Shown: in pieces, positions 10,091-20,194 of the stretch
How positions within the stretch are numbered: position 1 is the first letter of the stretch
How the letters are laid out: every line of letters begins with the position of its first letter
Notes under the pieces: model-generated
Seen by the model: only the letters and a program-made list of their open reading frames with translations
The model's database searches: none
Told to the model about the DNA's origin: nothing
Program-made: the position numbers and the translations under genes
NCBI GenBank assembly: GCA_963575745.1
Contig: CAUYUJ010018071.1
Coordinates: forward strand, 2,501-66,500
Direction of reading: 5' to 3'
Origin: Prorocentrum cordatum
Taxonomy: Eukaryota; Sar; Dinophyceae; Prorocentrales; Prorocentraceae
Length of the DNA: 64,000 bases

Positions 10091-10819
10091 GTCGTCCGAG
10101 GGTAGCCTCTTCCGCGCCCCGTCGGCCATCCTCTCGTCCGCTCTGGGTGACGTCGTGCTCGTCCTGGCCCTGGTCCTTGGTGGTCGGCTGCTCGAGCTCG
10201 GCTCCGGTGGGCTGATGGCCGCCTCCTCCCGCATCTCGATGTACAGTATGAACTGTCTCATCGCGTCGTTGAGGTTCTTCGCTGACCCCCTGATCCAGTC
10301 GCAGTAGTCCGGGTGCTGGGCGAGTACCGCCTCGAACGTCTTGCCGCGATGCCTCTCGCCGAATGTTGTCTTTCTGCTGCCCCAGCTCTGCGCCAGTGTC
10401 TTCGGGTCGATCGTAGCTCTCGTTAGCTTGGCATCGTGGGTCCACAAGGCCTCCTGCAGATCGATCACCCTCATATTCTGCGGGAGCTCCGGCAGTGGGG
10501 CGTTCCACAGGTTGCACAGGGTCACGAGCTCTGCCTTCAGCGTCGGCATCGCACTCGCGATCCACTGGAGGCGCCGCGTCGGTCTTCCTCCCGAACTGCT
10601 CGCTGCCGCCGAGTCCGAACTCACGGAGATCTGGACGTCTTGGTAGCAATGCGGCCTCTGAAACTTGCAGCGCAGCGCCTGCGCCTGCCCAGCGCACCAA
10701 CGCAGCAGCAACACATAATGGGCGAGAAACCCCCATCTGTCCGCGATCTGGTTGGAGCGGGCCTTCGGCATTCGCCGGTAAGATATGGAAAGCTTGCTGA
10801 GCGCGCTGAAAGCGTACAC
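10085..10819 (-). CDS. Copia accessory segment of unknown function
   Basis: 244-residue frame between gag-protease and the methyltransferase-like segment. Its central part has EALWTHDAKLTRATID, GKTFEAVLAQHPDYCDWI and a following MRQFILYIEMREE. The KTFEAVLAQHPDYCDWI pattern is a short conserved block I associate with dinoflagellate copia polyproteins. I do not know its function. The N-terminal residues and the Ser/Arg-rich tail are low-complexity. It overlaps both flanking frames and is probably a piece of one polyprotein split by frameshifts. Confidence 0.55.
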   Translation of the reverse strand: MYAFSALSKLSISYRRMPKARSNQIADRWGFLAHYVLLLRWCAGQAQALRCKFQRPHCYQDVQISVSSDSAAASSSGGRPTRRLQWIASAMPTLKAELVTLCNLWNAPLPELPQNMRVIDLQEALWTHDAKLTRATIDPKTLAQSWGSRKTTFGERHRGKTFEAVLAQHPDYCDWIRGSAKNLNDAMRQFILYIEMREEAAISPPEPSSSSRPPRTRARTSTTSPRADERMADGARKRLPSDDS

Positions 10820-10982
10820 CTTTGGGCCTGAGTGGCTGTGCCTCGTCCGGGTTCTCGTCGTTTAGCTCGGGTTTTCGAACCTCGACAGCCTTCTTCGAGC
10901 CTCCAAGTGCCTCCGAGGTCCCTGACCTGGTCCCAGACGGGGCCCCCCTGGTTCCTGACGTTCCCGAAGACGTGGTCTGTGA

Positions 10983-13067
10983 TCACCTTGGTGTCCCCTG
11001 GGTTCCTGGAGTCGTGATCTGTGATCCGCTCGAACCCGCCATCGTCGTTCGAGTGGTCATCGAAGTACTCGGGCTGGTCGCACTCGGGCTCGAAATCGCC
11101 TTCGTCGATGTCTTCAACCTCGCACCCTCGCATCGGTCTGGTTCTTCAGATCGGGAGGCAGGAACGAGAGCGGCCACCAGCTCTTTGTTTTCCTGCGCAA
11201 TCGTCGCATCAGTCAAACACACCACTTCTGGTGTCCTCGTCTCCGCTCTCGTCGGCCTCGTGAAACCTTGCTCACCGAAGTCGCACAGAGAGAGGCGCCA
11301 CTGCTTCGTCTTGGGGTTATCTCGGTTTCTTCGAAGGGCCACGGTAACACCCAGGGTCTTCAAGGTGAGCAATCCCCTGGAGGTGTCCACAATCCCGGAA
11401 AGGTCCTCGAGCAAGCCCTCTGAGATCAGCAGCGGGGTCCAGCCTGGCACTACACAAAATTTGAGCACTCCACTTCTACCCCCAAGGCCCACAGGATACT
11501 CGGCAACCCAATTTGACTGAGCGGCCTGGCCATTCGCGAAGTGGAAGCTCCTGCCGATACTAGGAACGTATCTGATACTCAACCCAAGAAGTCTTCTGAG
11601 AGCATAGTCGTGTAACGCAATCGTGTGATCCCCAACGATTAGCCTAGAACACCCCGCATCCACCATGCCCTCCAAGACGCCCAGAAGCTGGGCTGCTGAA
11701 AACTTGCACAACCTCCTCTTCGCTTCCTCGAGACACTCCCGAAACCTGGACGGGCCCATCTCGACTCCCGAGGGGGATGTGGTGCCGACGGCGCTGGAGG
11801 CCTGCTCGGCCTGGGCCGTCTGCTTGCGCGCCTTCGCGCGCAGCCTGCGCTCACGATTCTTGATCTTCGCCGGGTCGTCGGTCTCGGGCGGCGGCGGCTG
11901 TGGGTCCACCGTCGGCTCCTCCGGGAAGTCGAATACGTATACCTCCTCGAACTCTTCGCGGTCGTGATCCTCCTCGGCGTGGGCCATGCCGACTCCCTCC
12001 GCGGGGGCCTTGCGCACCGGTGGATTCCTGCACTCCCGCGTCCAGTGGCCCACCTTGTTACAGCGGTGGCAGCGGGTCCTCTTCTTCAGCTCCTCGATCT
12101 TCTTACGAGCCTCCCTCTGGTACTCCATGCTGCCCTTGCCGCGGCCGCCGGACTTCCCCTTCGGCTCACCCACGTCACGGTAGCCCCTCGACGTCTTGCG
12201 GTCGCGGACGATCCTCCTCGTCTCCTGCCAGCTGCCACGGCCTCCGGGTCCGGCTTGCCACGCCGCCAGCACCGCGTGGGCCTCGTCCTCGTCAAGGATG
12301 TCCTCCTCGTTGATCTCCTCCTGGTCGGAGTCCTCCAGCGCCATCAGCGCTTGTGCGATCGGGTCCTCGTCCTCGTACAGCTCGTCGTCCTCGTCCACGT
12401 AGAAAGCCTTGCCACTCCCCTGCTGCCCCGAGGTGTCCCCCTGGTGGCTCCTCGTGGTCTTCTCGAGCGAGCTGTCGTCTCGAAGCCCCTTGAGAGCCGT
12501 CCTCACGTCATCGTACGCCAGTGACCCTGAGGTCTGCAGGATCACCGCCATGCGCTCCGTGTGGTCCAGCTTCGCCTGCCGGACGAGGATGTAGCCCTGC
12601 ACGTCGTCCAGCGTCACTTGCAGCTTCCTCAACCTGTCGAACGCCTTCTTGACCTTCATCGAATGCTGCTGCAGGCTCTCCCCCTTCTCGCGCTCCGACC
12701 CATAGAAGGTGTGCTCGAACTCCAGGTACTTTTCGTACACGTTCTTCGGCATGATCTCCTGTTCGAGCGCCTTCACGATGTTTTCCACTCCGTTCTCACC
12801 TTCGAGCTCGTTCTGGTCAAGACCTTCCACGATGCTCTGGATCTGGTCGTCGCCGCCCTCCAGAATGCTGTAGTAGGCGTGGAGACCCCGTTGACGTGCT
12901 GGAATCCCCGTCGCCACCTTCGACCAGATCCGCAATCTGCGCACGTACTTCCGCAGCTCCTCGATCGTCGACTCCTTGATGACGGGTGGCGGAACGTACC
13001 TTCCGGTACTCGCGCCCTCACGTGTGACTGGAGCCATGACCTCTTCACCGTCCTCGTCATCTCCCAT
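10983..13067 (-). CDS. Copia gag and aspartic protease
   Basis: 694-residue frame beginning about 100 bp inside the 5' LTR. Residues about 25-260 form a helical capsid-type gag region. Around residues 333-346 is a CCHC zinc knuckle, CHRCNKVGHWTREC (C-x2-C-x4-H-x4-C), expected to bind element RNA. Around residue 468 is a retropepsin-like protease core, MVDAGCSRLIVG, in place of the common D-S/T-G triad, followed by LLISEGLLEDLSG. The third residue of the triad is kept and the second is Ala. The start at 13,067 is the first Met after the primer site. This is the best preserved frame of the element. Confidence 0.85.
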   Translation of the reverse strand: MGDDEDGEEVMAPVTREGASTGRYVPPPVIKESTIEELRKYVRRLRIWSKVATGIPARQRGLHAYYSILEGGDDQIQSIVEGLDQNELEGENGVENIVKALEQEIMPKNVYEKYLEFEHTFYGSEREKGESLQQHSMKVKKAFDRLRKLQVTLDDVQGYILVRQAKLDHTERMAVILQTSGSLAYDDVRTALKGLRDDSSLEKTTRSHQGDTSGQQGSGKAFYVDEDDELYEDEDPIAQALMALEDSDQEEINEEDILDEDEAHAVLAAWQAGPGGRGSWQETRRIVRDRKTSRGYRDVGEPKGKSGGRGKGSMEYQREARKKIEELKKRTRCHRCNKVGHWTRECRNPPVRKAPAEGVGMAHAEEDHDREEFEEVYVFDFPEEPTVDPQPPPPETDDPAKIKNRERRLRAKARKQTAQAEQASSAVGTTSPSGVEMGPSRFRECLEEAKRRLCKFSAAQLLGVLEGMVDAGCSRLIVGDHTIALHDYALRRLLGLSIRYVPSIGRSFHFANGQAAQSNWVAEYPVGLGGRSGVLKFCVVPGWTPLLISEGLLEDLSGIVDTSRGLLTLKTLGVTVALRRNRDNPKTKQWRLSLCDFGEQGFTRPTRAETRTPEVVCLTDATIAQENKELVAALVPASRSEEPDRCEGARLKTSTKAISSPSATSPSTSMTTRTTMAGSSGSQITTPGTQGTPR

Positions 13068-13155
13068 GTTGTAGCGATGGGCCGCGCTGTCTCCGCCGTG
13101 TAGTCACTGTCCACCGTGCTGTCTCTGAAACTCAGGTCCGAGGAAGCGCAACGCA

Positions 13156-13169
13156 GCGCTCCGCTACCA
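13156..13169 (-). promoter_or_regulatory. Primer-binding site, initiator tRNA-Met type
   Basis: One base inside the 5' LTR, the minus strand reads TGGTAGCGGAGCGC. The common copia primer site complementary to initiator tRNA-Met starts TGGTANCAGAG, so this differs by one or two bases in the first eleven. Confidence 0.75.
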
Positions 13170-13170
13170 T

Positions 13171-13359
13171 CGAACACGGTGGAGCGGCGGAAACGTAAGC
13201 GTGAGCTCTCGTATGCCTTATTTTCAGTATCAGCTCTTGCTAACATGGGTCTGCCTCCAAAGGGGCCGAAGCCCCTGATCGAACCAAAAGGTTGCGGAAA
13301 GGGGCTGAGTGTCTGGCATCCTCAGAAAGCCTCTAGAGGGACCCTGGGTCAACTCGCAC
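13171..13359 (-). repeat. 5' LTR of the copia element
   Basis: 189-bp copy, 98 percent identical to 4415-4603. In element orientation it lies upstream of gag and should contain the promoter, but no TATA-like box stands out. Confidence 0.85.
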
Positions 13360-13365
13360 AGACAC
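13360..13365 (+). repeat. Target-site duplication, right copy (AGACAC)
   Basis: Identical to 4409-4414 and directly adjacent to the outer end of the 5' LTR. Confidence 0.75.
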
Positions 13366-13500
13366 AATTAATCGTCGACTCCCAGGAAAATATGGGAAAC
13401 TATGGGAAGTGGGGGGGAAGACAAGGACCCAGAAAATATGAGAAAGTATGGGGAATCCTGTTATTTGTGTGTGTGTGTTCACTTGCGTGCCCCAGGGCCC
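13360..13500 (+). repeat. Right flank of the copia insertion, repeat paralogous to 25,900-26,040
   Basis: Contains AATTAATCGTCGACTCC, GGAAAATATGGGAAACTATG and GGGGAATCCTG blocks. The copy at 25,900-26,040 has the same blocks in the same order with moderate divergence. The copia element is inserted in this repeat. Confidence 0.7.
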
Positions 13501-14066
13501 CTTCGTATAGGGGGACGCCCGACCAGCGCCGACCCCCCAAGGGAGGGGAGGAGGTCCACGGGCGGGGCCTCCGAGGGACTCCCCGGGTGCCCTCCGGCGG
13601 CCTCGTGTCGGGCGTGTCTCTCTACAGGGCGAACATTCAGACATAGTCGTTTTTTTGGAATAGAAAAATGACATACAAAATAAGATTTCAAACAAGATAA
13701 CAACAAACAAACAAAAACAGTGGGGACGGTTCTTCATTTGTTTGACTAGTTTTGATTCTGTTTAGGCTATGTTTGAGTTTTCGCCCAGCGCGCCCGACCT
13801 GACGGTGGCCTCTTGAGGCCTCCTCGGGCCTTTGGTTGGGATTTTGGGGGGGCGCGCCTGCTGGCGGTCTCGAGGGCCCTCCTGGGGCGGAGGGCCAACA
13901 GGGGAGGGGGGGAGGACGATTACTATTAAACCAGGCGTGTCCCTGTACAGGAGGAATATTCAAAAACAGTAGAATCCGGGGACGATTTTGGGGGTATTAT
14001 TTGACTATTATTGCATATTTTTCGAGTATAGTTAACTTTTCGTCCAGAATTACATGCCCGACCTAA
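13501..14066 (+). repeat. Two copies of the TGTCCCTCT...TTTTCGTCCAG dispersed repeat
   Basis: One copy runs from about 13,605 (GTGTCTCTCTACAGG) to about 13,800 (TTTTCGCCCAGCGCG). The second runs from about 13,930 (GTGTCCCTGTACAGG) to about 14,063 (TTTTCGTCCAGAATTACATG). Both are AT-rich inside and end just before CCCGACC. No gene is seen in this stretch. Confidence 0.55.
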
Positions 14067-14377
14067 GATTACTATCCCACTCGGAGCTCTCGTGGCCGAG
14101 GTTCGCCGTGGCCAGACAAGCGCTCCTCCAGGTAGCAGCGCTCCTCCAGGCGTCAGCGCTGCTCCAGGCCTCGCGATTGCCGCACGACGTCTCTCGTCGA
14201 TCCCGGAGTCCTTGTCGGAGGCTCGCCCCAGAGTCCTGGTCGAAGTGCGATCTGGGAGAGGCCCGAGGGCGGGGTGCTCCCCCGTGCACGCCTTTTCGTG
14301 GTCTCCCCAGCTGCGTGCCTCGTCAGATCTCAGCTCACGCGGAGGGCGGGGAGCTGGGAGGAGTGAGAAGCTGGCAC
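14067..14377. other. No gene seen; three 18-bp repeats
   Basis: Three consecutive 18-bp units of the form GCGCTCCTCCAGGNNNCA lie at about 14,117-14,172. Otherwise unique sequence leading into the GAT satellite. Confidence 0.45.
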
Positions 14378-16162
14378 GATGGTGATGGTGATGATGATGT
14401 TGATGGTGATGGCGATGGTGATGGCGATGGCGATGATGACAATGATGGTGATGATGATGATGATGCTGATGCTGATGATGATGATGATGATGATGCTGAT
14501 GCTGATGCTGATGATGATGATGATGATGAGGAGGAGGAGGATGATGCTGCTGATGATGACGAAACTGGTGATGCTGATGATGATGATGATGATGCTGGTG
14601 ACGATGATGCTGATGATTATGCTTATGGGGATGATGATGATTATGATGATGACGATGATGATGACGATGATGATGGTGCTGATGATGGTGATGGTGATGG
14701 TAATTGTGATGGTGATGGTGATGGTTGTGATGATGATGCTGATGGAGAGGATGAAGATGAGGATGAGGATGAGGGTGATGATGAGGACGATGATGATGAT
14801 GATGATGATGATGATCGTGATGATGATGATGATGATGATGATGGGATTGTTGATGATGATGCTGGCGATGATGATGATGACGATCATGATGATGGTGATG
14901 ACAGTGATGGTGTTGACGATGGTGTTTATGATGGTAATAACTCCTGGTGTTGCTGATGATAATGATGATGATGATGGTGGCGATGATTATGATGATGATT
15001 GTGGGCATGGTGGGATGATGATGATGATTATAAGTATGGTGATGTTGATGATGTCGATGATGATGACGATTATGATGATGGTGGTGGTGATGATGATGAC
15101 GACCATGATGATGGTGTTGATGATGATTGTGACGGTGATAGTGATGTTGATGATGATGGTGGTGATGATGATGCTGGTAATGATGATGACGATGATGATG
15201 ATGATGATGGTTGTGGTGATCGTGATGATGATGTTGGTGGTGATGATTGGACGATGCTGGTGATGATGGCAATGGTAATGATGATGGTGATGATTCTGAT
15301 GACGAGGATGGTGGTGAACGTGAGATGATTGCGATTCCGATGGCGACGATGATGATGGTGTTGATGATAATGATGATTATTACGATGATGGTGCTGCTGC
15401 TGATGATGATGATGATGCTGATAATGGCTCTGATGTTGCTGCTGATAATGATGATGATGATGCTGATGATGATGAGTATGTTGATGATGGTGATGGGCAT
15501 GTTGATGATGATGATGATGATGCTGCTGAGTTGATGATGGGATGACGGTGACGATGGTGATGGTGACGACGGTGATGGCGATGGTGATGTTGATGGGATG
15601 ACGATTGTGTTTGCCATGGCTATGATGATGGTGATGCTGACTAATTGCGGATGATGAGATGATGATGACGATGATGCTGATGATGATGTTGATGACGATT
15701 CTGATGATGATGACGATGATGATGATGACGATGTTTATTAGGATGATGATGATGATGATGATGATGCTGACGATGGCCGTGGTGATGGTGATGAAGATGA
15801 TGATGATGGTAATGATGGGATGCTGATGCTGACTATGATGATGGTGCTGATGCCGATGATGACGATTATGATCAATCTGGTTGTGATGATGCCGATTACG
15901 GTGATGGTGATGGTGATGGCTCTGATGCTGCTGATACTGATGGTGATGATTAGATGATTATGCTGATGATGATGATGATGAGGCTCAGCTGAGGCTCAGG
16001 CTAAGGCTGGGGCTGAGGCTGATGCTGCTGGTGTTGCGGACGATGATGGCTCATGGTTGTAGGTGATGATGGTGATGATGGTGGTGATGGCGACAGTGCT
16101 GATGATTGTGCTGGCGATGCCGATGATGATGGTGATTGATGGTGCTGATGATCGGTTATCTG

Positions 16163-16212
<50 letters not shown>

Positions 16213-16785
16213 GTGACTATGGTACTGATGATGATGCTGATGATGGTGATGTTGATGATGATGTTTGTGATGATATGTATGTTGGTGGTAGTTGTGATGT
16301 TGCTGCTGCTGATCACGAGGATGACAAGCATGATGATGCTGATGATTAGGATGATGGTGATGATGAGGATGACGATGAGGATTAGGCGGATGGGTGTGGT
16401 GTTGATGTTGATGATTCTGACGATGATGGTGATGATGCTGGTGGTGGCTGATGCCGCATGCCAGGTGCTGATGCCAGGCGACCCGTGGCTGACGATGATG
16501 GCTGTGATGATGATGATAAACATGATGACGACGGTTTTACTGACGACCACGCTGTTGGCGTTGGTGATCATGATGACGGTGATGTTGGTGATGATGGTGG
16601 TAGTGTTGTTGATGCTGAGGACGGGGATACGGATGCTACTGACGAGTCCGCTGATGATGGGGACGATCGCAATGATGTCAATGATGATGGCGAGGAGGGT
16701 AAGGATGCGCATGCGGATGTGGATGATGAGGATGTCGATGGTGGGGGTGCTACGGATGAGAATGCGGATGAGGATGCATATTGCC

Positions 16786-16836
<51 letters not shown>

Positions 16837-17074
16837 ATGATGATGATGTTGATGGTGATGCTGATGACGATGATGATGGTGGTGTTCATGATGACGACGG
16901 CAATGATGATACTGATTGGGATGCTGGTGGTGCTGCTGATTATGAAGGCGATGGCGGGAATGGTGATTGTGATGGTTGTTTGCGGGTGATGACGATGGCG
17001 TTGGCCACGGCGATGTCACGGACGATGAGGGTGAAGACGACGACGATCACGATGACGATCACGACGATGATCAC

Positions 17075-17121
<47 letters not shown>

Positions 17122-17662
17122 GGATGATGATGATGATGATGATGATGACGATGGTGATGGTGATGGTGATGGTGATGGTGATTGTGATGGTGATGATGTT
17201 GTTGATGATGATGATGATGCTGATGCTGATGATGATGATGCTGATGCTGATGCCGCTGCTGCTGATGATGATGACGCTGCTGATGATGAGGATGGTGGTG
17301 GTGGTGATTACGATACTGTTGATGATGCGGATGGTGATTCGGATGATTCTGCTGTTGATGCTGAGGAGGATGCGGATGAGGATGAGGTGGAAGATCATGA
17401 GGAACTGGATGATGAGGATGATGAGGGGAAGGATTAGGGGGGAGGCGCGGAGGAGGAGGATAAGGTTGACGATGGTGGTTGTAGTGATGATGCTGACGAT
17501 GGGAATGATGATGCTGCTGATGATGGTACTGCTGCTGATGATGATGGTGATGCTGATGATGGTGATCATGATGGCGGCATGCGGTTACGATGACCATAGC
17601 GATGGCATTGACGACGATGATGATGATGATGATGATGACGATGATGATGATGCTGATGAAAC

Positions 17663-17711
<49 letters not shown>

Positions 17712-17880
17712 GGATGCTGATGTTGATAATTACGATGACGATGACGATCATACTGATGATGTTGATGCTGGTGATGATGATAATGTTAATGATGATGTTG
17801 ATGATGATGTTGGTGTCCATGTTGTTGTTGATGATACTGATGATGAACAGTATACTGATGCTGATGACGATGATGATGAT
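14378..17880 (+). repeat. Degenerate GAT (GATGATGGTGATGCT) satellite, 3.5 kb
   Basis: Continuous triplet-phased sequence dominated by GAT with GGT, GCT, GAC and TAT variants. It runs 3.5 kb up to the left end of the YR retrotransposon at 17,881, and GAT-type sequence resumes on the other side at about 24,088. Long poly-Asp, poly-Met and poly-His frames on both strands follow from the triplet periodicity and are not treated as genes. Confidence 0.93.
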
Positions 17881-18001
17881 GATGTTCCTTAGCTTGCGGG
17901 ATAATCCATCTAAGTTCGGCGGGAGCGCCGTGGTTCGCACAGTCATCAGGTGTATTGGAACTCTGCTGATTCTGTGTCCGTAGTCCGACTTGTTTTTGCT
18001 C
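17881..18001 (+). repeat. A1 repeat of the 6.2-kb YR element (left terminus)
   Basis: 121 bp starting GATGTTCCTTAGCTTGCGGG, identical to 23,705-23,825. Its first four bases continue the GAT satellite on the left. Confidence 0.88.
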
Positions 18002-18044
18002 AAGCTGTTTTCTTGTCAGTCTATGGGCCTCCCAAGATCTTTCC

Positions 18045-19385
18045 ATGTGGCCGTCGCCACGCTATGTGGGTTCACGTTGGGATCAGAGAAACCGACTCGG
18101 CTGCGCGCCATGCAGCACGTTCATATGGGTGTGGAGGATAACGACACTGGTGTTGGTGGCCGCTCGTGTGACACTCTTCCGCGCCTCTCAGGGAACGGAT
18201 CCGTCAAGCAGACGTACATCGAGGGCCACACACACAACCGTCTCCCATCCGAGCTCCTCTCGCGGATCAACCTCTTCTGCGCCCCGCAGAATGCCGGCTG
18301 TACCCCATTGGCCGTCGGTGATTGGTGCTGCGATGACGCACGTCGGAGGATCGGCTCCGCTGATGGGGCGGCCCGAGATGTCTCCGCCAAGGCCGAGGCT
18401 AGCTCCTCCTGCGGGGCCCCCATTGCAGATGCGTCTGGACGGGTGTCCGCAGCCGACAAGTGCGGGGAGGGGCATTTGGCTTCGCCTGGTGATCGAGGCT
18501 GTGGGGGAGGCATTCGTACACGAACGTTTGGTGATTAGGGCCGATCCGAAGGACTGCTCAGCCTGGGCTGCGACGCCTGGTCAGGATGGGCATGAGGAGG
18601 ACTACCGTCATGATCCCGACATCGTCGGGTCTACCTTTTTGGATGATGCATGCGGCGACATGAAGATCTCGGACGTGGCGGTGATCGCACCCACGGGCCC
18701 GTTCGTGAGCGTGAAGGCGGTGTCAGCCTGCACACTGCCGTCGGGGATCACCGTGGCTGTCTTCTTGGAGTGGGCGTCGATGCAGAAGTTTCCCAGCTTC
18801 AGGGATGACAGGATTGATCTCTACGCGTCGGAGGTGAGTTGCCGTCGCATTATGAAGTCTCGTTTCGAGCATGGCGCCTGCAGTCGTACCTTCAATGCTG
18901 GTGTGTTGAAGTTGTTCGAGGAGCCGGAGGTCGATGGCCGCACGAAAGGTCCCCGCATCCCGCTTGGCACCGCGCAGACTGCGAGGTCTCAGGGGCCGAT
19001 CTGTCAGACACAGGCTCGAGAGTGCCCCGTGGCGACTCGCATTCCCCCTGAAAAGAGGTCGGTGCACGAGTACAAGCTGGTCCGCGAGGTTCTGAAGGCG
19101 CGGCAGCGCATCGATCGGTGTAACCTGCCCAACACGATAGGGGGCGAGCTGCTGGTGAGACGCAGGAGCCTGCTGGCGGAAGCGCGTGCCTCGCTCCCCA
19201 GCAACTCGGGCTACAGCGCAACCAACATCATGATGTGCTGGGCCGTGGCACTCGTGAGTGTCACCGCTAGCAGGCTGAAGGATAAGGCGGCGATCTTGAA
19301 GGAAGAGAGGAAGGCATTCGATGAGCCCAGGCTCGGGGGAAAAGGTCAGCCCCCGAAGGACAAGGACAAGGGCGTCAAGGACTAG
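18045..19385 (+). CDS. Gag-like ORF of the 6.2-kb YR element
   Basis: 446-residue frame, first ORF after A1. The first 140 residues are Arg/Ser/Pro-rich and other frames compete there. From about residue 150 (GIWLRLVIEAVGEAFVHERL) the composition is protein-like, with ITVAVFLEWASMQKFPSFRD and a Cys-containing stretch SCRRIMKSRFEHGACSRTF. The C-terminus is Lys/Glu-rich. No zinc knuckle or known domain was recognised. By position it should be the gag (structural) ORF, as in DIRS-type elements. It is followed by an 800-bp stretch where the RT N-terminus is broken. Confidence 0.5.
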   Translation: MWPSPRYVGSRWDQRNRLGCAPCSTFIWVWRITTLVLVAARVTLFRASQGTDPSSRRTSRATHTTVSHPSSSRGSTSSAPRRMPAVPHWPSVIGAAMTHVGGSAPLMGRPEMSPPRPRLAPPAGPPLQMRLDGCPQPTSAGRGIWLRLVIEAVGEAFVHERLVIRADPKDCSAWAATPGQDGHEEDYRHDPDIVGSTFLDDACGDMKISDVAVIAPTGPFVSVKAVSACTLPSGITVAVFLEWASMQKFPSFRDDRIDLYASEVSCRRIMKSRFEHGACSRTFNAGVLKLFEEPEVDGRTKGPRIPLGTAQTARSQGPICQTQARECPVATRIPPEKRSVHEYKLVREVLKARQRIDRCNLPNTIGGELLVRRRSLLAEARASLPSNSGYSATNIMMCWAVALVSVTASRLKDKAAILKEERKAFDEPRLGGKGQPPKDKDKGVKD

Positions 19386-20194
19386 GGGGTCGAGATCGAC
19401 CCCATCGGCGCCCTCGCAGGTGCCCTCGCCGAGCGTCGTCTGCTGGTGATGTTCGACAACCGCGCGGCTCCTCGCGAGCTGCTACCTCTCCCTATACCCC
19501 CTTCATGGTCTTCGCCATCCTGGCCGAGGCATCGCTGCAGGAGGCTGCAGCAGCGCTTCGACCGCAAGAAGGCAGTCTTGAGCCGCGCCGTCGACTCCAA
19601 GTTCTGGTGGGTGCATGGTGGGCGCCAGCCTGAATTGCCGCCGTCAAGGCGCTGAATTGGGTGCATGGTGGGCGCCAGCCTCCAAGTTTTTCGAGTCCTA
19701 CCCTGTCGCAGGCTACGGCTCTTCAACACCTTCTGGATGTTCATCGGACGGACGTCCCGGAGATCGTTAATGCCGAGGCAGCCCGTGTGGAGTTGCTCGG
19801 CTCAGGACGGGACTACGCTGGTGGCCCCGAGCTTCCCATCGCGAGTTACGACAAGGATCTGCTCTCCATGCCCCAGCTCGGGGCGGAGCCCGTCGACCTG
19901 TCCACGGTACTGGAGGGTAGGGCCTGAGAATGTCTCGTTAACTTCGAAGAGGAGATCTTGCACGGTCCCGATGATTGGGGTCATATTACCGAGTGCGAGG
20001 AGCATGTCAAGCCGTACATGGATCCAGTGCTTAAGACCGACGCCGACGCTTACTTCGACTTCGTGATGAGGGGTCACAAGTCAGGTTTGTTTCGCTTCGG
20101 CCGCACGTCCCACGTCATGGAAGAAGGCCGGCACTTTGAGATTGATACTTGACTGCCGCCCCAGTAATCGCAGGATGCGTGAGGGCCGGCTAAT
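19386..20194 (+). pseudogene. Frameshifted linker and N-terminus of reverse transcriptase
   Basis: Protein-like pieces lie in different frames. One at 19,661-19,927 contains SYDKDLLSMPQLGAEPVDLS. One at 19,958-20,152 contains ECEEHVKPYMDPVLKTD. At 20,136-20,177 the triplets read LRLILDCRPSNRRM, the conserved fingers motif of YR-element reverse transcriptases. That last motif is out of frame with the RT that follows at 20,195. A 23-bp segment starting GGGTGCATGGTGGGCGCC is duplicated about 50 bp apart (19,610 and 19,660). Confidence 0.6.

Larger units (their letters stand above)
4415..13359 (-). mobile_element. Ty1/copia-type LTR retrotransposon, minus strand, 8.9 kb
   Basis: A complete LTR element. 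Direct 189-bp terminal repeats (4415-4603 and 13,171-13,359) differ at four positions and have no indel. AGACAC is duplicated just outside both ends. An initiator-tRNA-Met-like primer site abuts the 5' LTR. On the minus strand the inner genes run gag-protease, an accessory segment, a methyltransferase-like segment, integrase, then RT/RNase H. Integrase before RT is the Ty1/copia (Pseudoviridae-type) order. The coding part is divided among several frames by frameshifts, and the RT active site has lost one aspartate, so this copy is probably not autonomous. The flanks joined across the element match a related sequence at 25,885-26,040 that has no insertion, which supports the boundaries independently. 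Confidence 0.88.

Noticed and set aside
13926-17880. Long ORFs on both strands encoding poly-Asp, poly-Met, poly-His or poly-Ile (for example a 563-codon minus-strand frame)
   Set aside because: They follow from the triplet periodicity of the GAT satellite and have no complex sequence.
17981-18003. TTTTTGCTCAAG resembling the end of the spliced leader
   Set aside because: Most of it belongs to the A1 repeat of the YR element, A2 lacks the final AAG, and only the last seven bases match well.
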